A DNA stretch of 64,000 nucleotides from the NCBI RefSeq assembly GCF_900114785.1, contig NZ_FOUG01000008.1, positions 186,001-250,000 on the forward strand, written 5' to 3'. Positions 34,661-48,400 of the stretch are shown piece after piece. This DNA comes from Variovorax sp. OV329. Its GTDB lineage: Bacteria; Pseudomonadota; Gammaproteobacteria; Burkholderiales; Burkholderiaceae_C. The position numbers and the translations under genes were made by a program. Each line of letters opens with the position of its first letter. Within the stretch, counting starts at the first letter, position 1. The notes under the pieces are model-generated. The model was not told where the DNA came from and did no database searches. It saw nothing but the letters and a program-made list of their open reading frames with translations.

Positions 34661-37600
34661 TGAACATCTCCGAGCTGTGCATCCGCCGTCCGGCGATGAC
34701 GGTGCTGCTGTCCTGCGCCGTGGTGGTGATCGGCATCTTTGCCTACTTCCGCATCCCGGTGGCGGCGCTGCCCAGCTACAACACGCCGGTCATCAACGTC
34801 TCGGCGCAGCTGCCGGGGGCCAGCCCCGACACCATGGCCTCGTCCGTGGCGCTGCCGCTGGAAAAGCAGTTCTCCACCATCCCGGGACTGTCGACCATCA
34901 GCTCGGTCAACACCCAGGGCACCACCTCCATCACGCTGGAGTTCGTGAGCACCCGCGACATCGACGCGGCCGCGGTCGACGTGCAGGCCGCCCTGCTGCG
35001 CGCACAGCGCCAACTGCCGGCCGAGCTGACGCAGCTGCCCTCCTACCGCAAGGTGAACCCGGCCGACGCGCCGGTGCTGCTGATCGCGATGACCTCGGAG
35101 TCGATGTCGCCGGCGCAGCTCAACGACTATGCCGAGAACCTGGTGGCGCCGACGCTGTCCACCATCGACGGCGTGGCTCAGGTGCTGGTGTACGGCCAGA
35201 AGCGCTTCGCGGTGCGCATCAAGGCCAACGCCGACCTGCTCAATGCGCGCAGCATCACGCTGGACGAACTGGCCAACGCGGTGCGCCTGGCCAATGCCAA
35301 CACGCCGGTGGGCGTGCTGGACGGCCCGCGCCAGACGCTGACCATCCAGGCCAACCAGCAGCTGCTCAAGGCCGACGAGTTCAAGCGGCTCATCGTCGGC
35401 CAGCGCAACGGCGCACCGGTGCGCCTGGACGAAGTGGCCACGGTGGAAGACAGCTACGAGTCGGTCAAGACCGCCAGCAGCTACAACGGCCAGCGCTCCA
35501 TCACCCTGGCGGTGCAGCGCCAGCCCAACGCCAACACGGTGGAGGTGGTGGACGCGGTGCGCGCGCTGATCCCGCGCTTCCAGGCGCAGCTGCCGCAGTC
35601 GGTGGAGATCCATCCGGTGAACGACCGCTCGGTCTCCATCCGCGAGGCGGTGCACGACGTGCAACTCACGCTGCTGGGCACCATCGCGCTGGTGGTGCTG
35701 GTGATCTTCCTGTTCCTGCACAGGCTGGTGGCCACGCTGATTCCGGCGGCCACCATCCCGATCTCGCTGGTGGGCGCGGTGGCGCTGCTCTACGCCTTCG
35801 GCTATAGCCTGGACAACGTCTCGCTGCTGGGCATCACGCTCGCGGTGGGGTTGGTGGTGGACGACGCGATCGTGGTGCTGGAAAACATCATGCGCTACGT
35901 CGAGAAGGGCATGGAGCCCATGGCGGCCGCCCTGCGCGGCGCGCGCGAGGTGGGCTTCACCATCGTCTCCATCTCGATCTCGCTGGTGGCGGTGTTCATC
36001 CCCATCTTCTTCATGCCCGGCGTGATCGGCCTGCTGTTCCACGAGTTCGCGGTGGTGGTGGCGCTGGCGGTGCTGGTGTCGGCCATCGTGTCGCTCACGC
36101 TGGTGCCCATGCTGGCCAGCCGCCTGCTCAAGCACACGCCCCGCGAAGGCGGCGGCCACGCCGAGGACCACGAGGAAAGCCACCCGGAGCCCGGCACCGC
36201 GATCGGCCGCGCCTTCGAGCGCCTCTACCGCGGCGTGCACGCCACCTACATGCGCACGCTGGACTGGACGCTGGGGCGCCGCCCGCTGATGCTCCTGCTG
36301 GCGCTGGGCACCTTCGTTGTCACCGGCTGGCTGGCGGTGTCCATGCCCAAGGGCTTCTTCCCCGAGGAAGACATCGGCCAGATCCAGGTCACGACCGAGG
36401 CGGCCGAGGACATCTCCTTCCCCGCCATGCTGGCGCTGCAGGACCGCGTGGCGCAGGCCATCGGCGAGGACCCGAACGTGGGCGACGTGAGCTCCTTCGT
36501 CGGCGTGGGCGGCCCCACCGCCACGCAGAACAGCGGCCGGCTGTTCGTGGTGCTCAAGCCCCGCGCCGAGCGCCTGCCGATGGCGCAGGTGCTGGAGTCG
36601 CTGCGCAAGCGCTTCCGCGACATCCCCGGCGTTGCCGTGTACATGCAGCCCACGCAGAACCTGCGCCTGGGCGGTCGCCAGAGCAAGGCGCGCTACCAGT
36701 ACACGCTGCAGAGCGTGAGCGCCGGCTCGCTCGGCGAATGGGCCGGCAGGCTGATGGAGAAGCTGCGTGCCGACCCCGCCTTCCGCGACGTCACCAGCGA
36801 CTCGCAGAACCGCGGCCTGCAGGCCACGCTGAACATCGACCGCGACAAGGCCGGCGTGCTGGGCGTGGCCATCGGCGACCTGCGCACGGCCCTGTACAAC
36901 GCCTACGGCGACCGCCAGATCGGCAGCATCTACGGCCCCAGCAACACCTACCAGGTGATCCTGGCCGCGGCCGACAGCGACCGCCAGTTCGAGGACGACA
37001 TGTCGCGCCTGTCGGTGCGCAACAAGGCGGGCCAGCTGGTGCCGCTGTCGGCCTTCTCCACCGTGCGCCGCACCGTCGGCCCGACGGCCGTGAACCACCA
37101 GGGCCAGCTGCAGGCGGTGACCGTGTCCTTCAACCTCGCGCCCAACGTGCCGCTGGGCGAGGCTACGCAAAAGATCGACCGCTTCGCTGCCGACCTGAAG
37201 ATGCCGGCGGACATCATCACCAGCTACGGCGGCGACGCCGCGGTGTTCCAGAGCTCGCAGGGCAGCCAGGCGGCGCTGCTGATCATCGCGGTGCTGGTCA
37301 TCTACGTGCTGCTGGGCGTGCTGTACGAAAGCTACATCCACCCCCTCACCATCCTGGCCGGCCTGCCCTCGGCGGCGGTGGGCGCGCTGCTGTCGCTCAA
37401 GCTCTTCGGCTTCGACCTCACGCTGATTGCCACCATCGGCATCCTGCTGCTCATCGGCATCGTGAAGAAGAACGCGATCATGCTGATCGACTTCGCGCTG
37501 GAAGCGCAGCGGATGCAGAACCTCACGCCCGTGGAGGCCATCCGCGAGGCCTGCCGGCTGCGCTTCCGTCCCATCCTGATGACCACGCTGGCCGCGCTGA

Positions 37601-37818
37601 TGGGCGCGCTGCCCCTGGCGCTGGGCCTGGGCGCCGGCGCCGAGCTGCGCCAGCCGCTGGGCGTGGCGGTGGTGGGCGGCCTGATCTTCTCGCAGGTGAT
37701 CACGCTCTACATCACGCCGGCCATCTACCTGGCGCTGGACCGCTACAGCGGCACCGGGCCGCTGCAGGACCTTCCGGGTGCTGCGCCGGCGGAAGCCGGC
37801 AGCGCCGCGGCGCACTGA
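34660..37818 (+). CDS. RND multidrug efflux pump, MdtB/MdtC/MuxB-like permease
   Basis: 1052-aa resistance-nodulation-division transporter with 12 helices and two large periplasmic loops. The proton-relay Asp pair is in GLVVDDAIVVLENI (TM4) and the Lys in GIVKKNAIMLIDFA (TM10). The N-terminus MNISELCIRRPAMTVLL is of the MdtB/C type. A His/Glu-rich cytoplasmic loop (GGGHAEDHEESHPEPG) lies between the halves. Convergent with the natural-product operon that ends 55 bp away, so it is a candidate exporter of that product, though this is only positional. A single pump gene is present instead of an MdtB-MdtC pair. Confidence 0.93.
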   Translation: MNISELCIRRPAMTVLLSCAVVVIGIFAYFRIPVAALPSYNTPVINVSAQLPGASPDTMASSVALPLEKQFSTIPGLSTISSVNTQGTTSITLEFVSTRDIDAAAVDVQAALLRAQRQLPAELTQLPSYRKVNPADAPVLLIAMTSESMSPAQLNDYAENLVAPTLSTIDGVAQVLVYGQKRFAVRIKANADLLNARSITLDELANAVRLANANTPVGVLDGPRQTLTIQANQQLLKADEFKRLIVGQRNGAPVRLDEVATVEDSYESVKTASSYNGQRSITLAVQRQPNANTVEVVDAVRALIPRFQAQLPQSVEIHPVNDRSVSIREAVHDVQLTLLGTIALVVLVIFLFLHRLVATLIPAATIPISLVGAVALLYAFGYSLDNVSLLGITLAVGLVVDDAIVVLENIMRYVEKGMEPMAAALRGAREVGFTIVSISISLVAVFIPIFFMPGVIGLLFHEFAVVVALAVLVSAIVSLTLVPMLASRLLKHTPREGGGHAEDHEESHPEPGTAIGRAFERLYRGVHATYMRTLDWTLGRRPLMLLLALGTFVVTGWLAVSMPKGFFPEEDIGQIQVTTEAAEDISFPAMLALQDRVAQAIGEDPNVGDVSSFVGVGGPTATQNSGRLFVVLKPRAERLPMAQVLESLRKRFRDIPGVAVYMQPTQNLRLGGRQSKARYQYTLQSVSAGSLGEWAGRLMEKLRADPAFRDVTSDSQNRGLQATLNIDRDKAGVLGVAIGDLRTALYNAYGDRQIGSIYGPSNTYQVILAAADSDRQFEDDMSRLSVRNKAGQLVPLSAFSTVRRTVGPTAVNHQGQLQAVTVSFNLAPNVPLGEATQKIDRFAADLKMPADIITSYGGDAAVFQSSQGSQAALLIIAVLVIYVLLGVLYESYIHPLTILAGLPSAAVGALLSLKLFGFDLTLIATIGILLLIGIVKKNAIMLIDFALEAQRMQNLTPVEAIREACRLRFRPILMTTLAALMGALPLALGLGAGAELRQPLGVAVVGGLIFSQVITLYITPAIYLALDRYSGTGPLQDLPGAAPAEAGSAAAH

Positions 37819-37873
37819 CGCGAAAGGGCGCCGTCGGCACCGGCGCCGATGGCAACACACGGCGCCGCCCTGC

Positions 37874-38887
37874 TCAGCAGTGGGTCGCTTCGAGCAGCGC
37901 GCCGGCCGCGGGCGTCTTCTGCGGCGGCATCGCGTGCTGTGCGGGCGGCCGGGCCACCACGGCAACTGCTTCCGGGTGGCCCCGGGCGACGGCCAGCGCC
38001 CAGGCGCACACCTCGTCCAGCAGCGTGCGCTGGGACGCCAGCGTGGTCGCCGTATGGTCGATGTCCGGCCAGAACTTGTAGCGCACGTGCGGCAGGAAGG
38101 CCGAGCCGCGCAGGTCGCGCATCAGGTCGTGGTCATGGTCCACCGCGTTGATGGTCGCGGAGAACATCAGGTAGAGGTCCACCTTGCGCTCCACCAGGCG
38201 GATCATGTCGCGTTCGAAATCGGGGGCGCTGTAGTCGGGTGCATCGGCCTGGTAGATGCCCGTGTCCTCGGTCGAGCCGGGGTTGCCTTGTCCGCGCAGG
38301 CGTCCCAGCGCCTTGCGGCGCGCCGACGCGTCGAAGGGCGAGGCGGCCCAGGCAGCCCAGTCCCGCCAGCCTGCATAGTTGCTCCGCAGCGCGGCGTTGA
38401 AGGGGAAGGCGGCCCAGCGGCGCAGCTTGCGCTCGATGCGAACCGCCTTGGACGGAAAGACGTAGCCGTCGAACATCGTCAGGCCGATGACCCGCGGGTC
38501 GCCCAGCGCCAGGGTCAATCCGTTGGCGGCGCCGGAGCAGACGCCGAACACCACGAAGCGGCTGATGCCGGTGCGCGCCTGCAGTTCGTCCAGTGCCGCG
38601 CGCATGTCGGCCAGGGCCTGGGCGCGGAAGTCCTCGCGCCCGCCCGAGGCCCGGCTGTCGCCGATGCCGGACAGGTCGAAGCGCAGGCAGGGAATGCCGG
38701 CCTGCGCGAACTGCCGCGCCGCCTTGACGTTGAGCCGGCGCGGACCGATGCGGTGGTTGACCCCCACGTTCAGGAGCAGGCAGCCGACCTGGCCAGGCTG
38801 CGCGGACGATTCGCCCGAAGGCTGCGTCAGCACGCCGATCAAAGTGCCCTCGGGCCCGAAGGCCACGGCGGTTTCATGAAATGCCAT
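37874..38887 (-). CDS. Alpha/beta hydrolase with Cys nucleophile elbow (GVCSG), NRPS operon
   Basis: 337-aa alpha/beta-hydrolase-fold protein similar to exosortase-system-associated hydrolase 1. Oxyanion strand GCLLLNVGVNHRIGPRR; DLSGIGDS; nucleophile elbow FGVCSGAANGL with Cys117 in place of Ser; a likely catalytic His in WPDIDHTATTL. Last gene of the operon; its start overlaps the previous hydrolase by 14 bp. Since the assembly line has no thioesterase domain, this protein is the best candidate for off-loading the product in trans. An editing or tailoring role is also possible. Confidence 0.8.
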   Translation of the reverse strand: MAFHETAVAFGPEGTLIGVLTQPSGESSAQPGQVGCLLLNVGVNHRIGPRRLNVKAARQFAQAGIPCLRFDLSGIGDSRASGGREDFRAQALADMRAALDELQARTGISRFVVFGVCSGAANGLTLALGDPRVIGLTMFDGYVFPSKAVRIERKLRRWAAFPFNAALRSNYAGWRDWAAWAASPFDASARRKALGRLRGQGNPGSTEDTGIYQADAPDYSAPDFERDMIRLVERKVDLYLMFSATINAVDHDHDLMRDLRGSAFLPHVRYKFWPDIDHTATTLASQRTLLDEVCAWALAVARGHPEAVAVVARPPAQHAMPPQKTPAAGALLEATHC

Positions 38888-39698
38888 GGATTTCCCCCAC
38901 CATCTTCTGCAGTGCCTCTGCAGGCACCACCTCGTTGTTCGTCCCGGCGTTGGAGGTCCAGATCAGCGGGTGCTGGAAGGGCTTGGATTCGATGCGCACC
39001 GACGGGTGCTTGCCGCTGGCCGATTCCGTCCAGTGCCGCGCGGCGGCGTCCTGCGGATCGGCCACCAGCGTGATGCGTTGCGGCGCCAGCTGCGCGGGCG
39101 CTGCAACGCCCAGCGCGGCAATCTGCGCGCGCAGGCGCGGCGTGATGGCAAAGCCCAGGCATTCGCCCGTGAAGGCTTGCGGATCGCGCTTGAGCGCCTT
39201 GCGCCAGGCGGGGTCGGGAATGCAATGTCCGGCCTCGATGTCCTGCACGTGCGCGACACGCAGCGTCTCGAGGTAGGCCGGGCCGTCGAACACCGGGTCC
39301 CACAGCACCAGCCGCTGCACACGCGGCAGCGCGCGCGGCGCGGCCATGAGCGCGAGGCTGGCGCCCAGCCGCGCGCCCAGCCAGGTCACCTTCTGCGCGC
39401 CGCTCTGTCGCATGAGTTCGCGGTGCGCCTCGCAGATGTCCGCGCTCCAGCCGTCCAGGTCGCCGTCCTCGTCATCGCCCAGCGCATCGCCGGTGCCGTG
39501 GTAGTCGAAGCGCAGCACCGCCACGCCCTGGCGCGACAGGCGCTCGGCCAGCATCCGGTAGAAGCGGTGCACGCGGATGGCTTCCTGGCCGAAGGGATAG
39601 CACAGCAGCACGGCCGCGCCCTGCGCCTTGCCCGCCGCCGGCGGGTGATAAAGGCCGAAGAGCTGCCGCTGCGGCGGGCCGAAGAAGAAGGGCGTCAT
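38874..39698 (-). CDS. Alpha/beta hydrolase-fold protein lacking a standard nucleophile, NRPS operon
   Basis: 274-aa protein resembling exosortase-system-associated hydrolase 2. It shows the oxyanion strand AAVLLCYPFGQEAIRVHRFY and the DYHGTGDALGD segment, but at the nucleophile elbow reads WLGARLGASLAL, with Arg110 where Ser/Cys/Asp is expected. A late His is in SKPFQHPLIW. It may be a non-catalytic partner of the neighbouring Cys hydrolase, since such proteins occur in pairs. It overlaps the PPTase gene by 4 bp (ATGA) and the next hydrolase by 14 bp. Confidence 0.8.
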   Translation of the reverse strand: MTPFFFGPPQRQLFGLYHPPAAGKAQGAAVLLCYPFGQEAIRVHRFYRMLAERLSRQGVAVLRFDYHGTGDALGDDEDGDLDGWSADICEAHRELMRQSGAQKVTWLGARLGASLALMAAPRALPRVQRLVLWDPVFDGPAYLETLRVAHVQDIEAGHCIPDPAWRKALKRDPQAFTGECLGFAITPRLRAQIAALGVAAPAQLAPQRITLVADPQDAAARHWTESASGKHPSVRIESKPFQHPLIWTSNAGTNNEVVPAEALQKMVGEIHGIS

Positions 39699-40423
39699 GC
39701 CTGCACCGCCATCGACATCATGCTGCGCGGCCCGTGAAGGGGAGCGGCGGCGCGGGCCTGCGCATCCAGCAGGGCCAGCGAGGCGACTGCACCGGCCTCG
39801 GGCAGTTCGAAGGATTCCAGGCGAGCCGTGCAGGCCGTCGTGCCGGGCACCGCCATCTGCACCTTGCGCGGTGCCAGATCGATGCCGGTGGCCGGCAGCC
39901 CGGGCCCCGAAAAGCCGGTGCCCAGTGCCTTCAGGCAGGCCTCGCCGCGCGTCCAGGCCGCCAGAAAGGCAATGGAGCGTTGGCCGGGCGGCAGCGCCGC
40001 CAGTGCGGCCGCGTCCTGCGCGTCGAAGTGCGCCTCGGCCATGGCCAGGGCATCGGGCATGTCGCGCAGGATCTCGATGTCGACGCCGACCTCGTCTTGC
40101 GGGCTCAGGGCGATCAGGCCGTAGCGGCCGCTGTGGCTCAGGTTGAAGCGGCAGCCGGGCAACTGCGCGAGCACCGGCTTGCCGTAGGTGCCGACGGTGA
40201 AGACCAGCTGCGCGGGCTGCATTCCCAGGTGGCTGGCCAGCACCTGCCGCAGCGCGCTGCGTGCGGCCATGAAGCGTTCGCGATCCCGGTCGAAGATGAA
40301 GCGCCCGGCGCGCGCGCGCTCGTCGGCGGACAGCGTCGCCAGCGCCTGGGCGCCTGCGGGCTCGTCCAGGTCCACCAGCCACAGCGCGCATCCGGCGCGC
40401 CTTGGAATGGGTGTCACTCGCAA
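39695..40423 (-). CDS. 4'-phosphopantetheinyl transferase, Sfp/Gsp type
   Basis: 242-aa transferase that moves phosphopantetheine from CoA to the conserved Ser of carrier proteins. It has the substrate-binding block GKPVLAQLPGCRFNLSHSG, the Mg2+ motif GVDIEILRD, and the second motif FLAAWTRGEACLKALGTGF, in which the usual WxxKEA is WTRGEA. Located 40 bp after the second megasynthase, it most likely activates the four carrier domains encoded in this operon. Confidence 0.92.
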   Translation of the reverse strand: MRVTPIPRRAGCALWLVDLDEPAGAQALATLSADERARAGRFIFDRDRERFMAARSALRQVLASHLGMQPAQLVFTVGTYGKPVLAQLPGCRFNLSHSGRYGLIALSPQDEVGVDIEILRDMPDALAMAEAHFDAQDAAALAALPPGQRSIAFLAAWTRGEACLKALGTGFSGPGLPATGIDLAPRKVQMAVPGTTACTARLESFELPEAGAVASLALLDAQARAAAPLHGPRSMMSMAVQA

Positions 40424-40463
40424 CAGAAGTCTCCTACGGTCCTTGTCATGCGCTTGTCGTGGA

Positions 40464-45443
<4,980 letters not shown>

Positions 45444-45450
45444 GCGTCTC

Positions 45451-48400
45451 TCAAGCCTCCACGCGCTTGAACTTGCCGGGTGCCGCCGGGTCGGGAATGA
45501 ACCAGGCCGGCTGTCCGTCCTTGTCGCGGCCCAGTCGGGCGTTGGGCACGGGCGGGCGCGAGGCGTCCATGGCCATGGACGGCTTGGAATTGCGCGGCAG
45601 GAACTCCGCCTCCTGCATCTCGGCCACCGATTCCTTGAAGGCCGACTTGATCTTGGCGATGTCCTGCTGCGTGTGCGCGGTGGTCATGAAGCAGGGGAAG
45701 TTGTCCAGGATGTGCACGCCGCGGCTGCGCATCATGGCAAACAGCAGGTCCTGCAGCGGATGGTCTTCCAGCCAGCTCACGCGCCACAGCGAGGCGAAGT
45801 AGCGGATCTCGATGGGTGCGCCCACCTCGCGGCAGAAGGCGCTGAGCTCGTCGGCCATGGCCGCGGTGTGCAGGTTCAGCTGCGTCTGCAGCGCCTCGCC
45901 GGCTTCCTTCAGGTGCAGCAGCGAGGCCTTGCAGGCGGCCAGCGCGAGCGGGTGGCGAACGAAGGTGCCGGCGAAGTAGGTCACGCCCACGGTGGGCACC
46001 GAGTCGTCGCCGTACTGCCAGCCGCCGCCGTCCAGCGAATCCATGTAGTCGCGCTTGCCGGCGATCACGCCCACCGGGAAGCCGCCGCCGATCACCTTGC
46101 CGTAGCAGGCCAGGTCGGCCTTGATGCCGAAGATGGCCTGGGCGCCGCGCAGGTGCGCGCGGAAGCCCGTGATGACCTCGTCGAAGATCAGGCAGCTGCC
46201 GGCGCGCTCGGTGATGTCGCGCACTTCGCGCAGGAACTCGCGCGGCTGGAAGTCGGGCCGGCGGCTCTGCACCGACTCCACCAGCACGGCGGCCAGGTCG
46301 TCGGCGTTGTCGCGGATGAACTCGAGCGACTCGGGCGTGCCGTAGTCCAGCACGCGCACGTCGCCGAACATGCCGTTCATGATGCCGGGCGCCGCCGGCA
46401 TGCCCTTGGCGTTGCGGCCGGCGCGCACCAGCACCTCGTCGAAGGTGCCGTGGTAGGAGCCGGTGAACAGCACCACGGTGTTGCGGCCGGTCACGGTGCG
46501 GGCGATGCGGATGGCGGCCATTACCGACTCGGAGCCGGTGTTGCACAGCGCGGCGCGGTCGAAGCCGGTCAGCTCGCAGATGAGCTGGCTGACCTCGGCC
46601 GCCAGCGGGTGCTGCGGGCCGATCTCGTAGCCCAGGTCGAGCTGCTTGCGCACGGCCTCCTGCACGAAGTCGGGCTGCCAGCCGAACAGGTTCATGCCGA
46701 AGCCGTTGAGCACGTCCACGTACTCGTTGCCGTCCAGGTCCCACAGGCGCGAGCCCTTGGAGCGCTCCACCACGATCTGGTAGACGATCTCCTTGGTGGT
46801 GGGGCGGAAGCCGTTGACCACGCGCGGGTCGGCCATGTGCGGGCGGTTGGCGGCGGTGAATTCCTTGCTCTTCTTCGTGCGTTCGACGTAGCGGCGCACG
46901 AAGGCCGACAGGCGTGCCTTCTGGCGCTCGGTCATCTCCTTGTTGCCCTGGGTGTGGATGCGGGCGATGGCGCCGAAGGCCTTCTTCACGTCGTACTTCA
47001 TCGGCGCGGTGGCATCGGCATCCGCGGCGGGTGCGGTGGCCGCGGGCGTGGCGGGCGCAAGCAATGCTGCGGGTGCGGCCGGTGCGGCGACTGCCACTGC
47101 CGGCTGCTGCTGCGGCACGGCCACCGGCATCGGGGCCGCGGCGCCCGACAGCAGCGCGAGCTGCTGCTGCATCAGCTGCATCTGCTGCGCGATCACCTGC
47201 TGCACCAGCGAGCCATCGCCCGCGGGCAGGGCCATCGGCACGGCGGCCATCTGCACGGGGGCCATCACCTGCACCGGCGCCGGCATCGCGGCCACGGCGA
47301 CGGGCGCGGGCTGGGCCGCCACCACGGGCGCGGCGGCAACCGGCTCGGGCGGAAGGGTCGAGTCCAGGAACGCGCTGAGCGCGTCGAAGCTGCGGTAGTT
47401 CTCCATCAGCTGGCGGAAAGTCAGGTTGACCTTGAAGCTCTTCTTCACCTGCAGCGCGGCCTGCGTCAGCGTGAGCGAATCCAGGCCCATCTCGACGAAG
47501 GGCGCGCCACTCTCGGCCTCGGCCAGGTCGATGCCAGAGATGTCCTCGAACAGCGTGCGAAGGCGTTGTGCGAGGGCAGGGCGGCGGTCGGTCGTGGCAG
47601 CGGTCATGGAAGGCTCCGGAAGGGCGGGGGCAGCAGGCGTCGGGGTGGCGGGCATGGCCACTGATGCGACGGCGGTGGCAGCGGGCATCGATGCCGCGGC
47701 CGTCGGCGAAACGGGAAGTGCAGGGGCCGGGGTGGCGATGTCCACCCACAGGCGCTTGCGTTCGAATGGATAGGTCGGCAGGCACAGGCGCCGCTTGCTG
47801 GCGCGCGTGTCCAACGAGGAAAGATCGACCTCGGCGCCCAGCGTCCACAGGCGGCCGGTGGCCAGGCGCCAGGCGCGTTCCTCTTCCTCGGGTTTATCGG
47901 CCAGGAAGGAGACGGCTGCCGCCTTCGGCGAATGCTGGCGCACCAGCATGGCCAGCGTGTTGCGCGGGCCCAGCTCGATGAAGAGCGGGTTGGCCAGCTG
48001 CGCCATCACTTCGCGAACGGCCGGCGAGAAGCGCACGGTCTCGCGCAGGTGGCGGGCCCAGTAGTGCGGGTCGGTGGCTTCCTGTGCGATGAGCAGCTTG
48101 CCGGTCAGCGTGGAATAGATCGGGCGCTGCGGCGCCTTCAGCTCGATCTCGCGCACCAGCGCCTCGAAGGGCGGCACGGCCGGCTCCATCATGGCGGAGT
48201 GGAAGGCATGCGAGGTCTGCAGCACCTTGGCCACCACGCCGTCGGCTTCCAGGGCCGCGCGCATTTTCTCGATCTCATCGCTGGGGCCGGCGGCGACGCA
48301 GGCGGTGGGGCCATTCTCGGCCGCCAGCGACAGCGTGGCCGGCAGGCGCGCCAGCAGGTCCTTGGCCGCCAGGCGGACCGACAGCATGGTGCCGGCGGGC

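Noticed and set aside
34438..37965. 1175-codon minus-strand open frame across the RND pump
   Set aside because: Shadow of the clear plus-strand RND permease; no motif and abnormal His/Gln/Arg composition.
37874..39698. Part of an exosortase/PEP-CTERM locus
   Set aside because: The hydrolase pair resembles exosortase-associated hydrolases, but no exosortase, PEP-CTERM or exopolysaccharide gene is near; context is the NRPS operon.
45451..47050. Separate glutamate-1-semialdehyde aminotransferase gene (hemL-like)
   Set aside because: The frame is continuous with the PKS through the linker, with no stop or internal start with a ribosome site, so it is a fused AMT domain.
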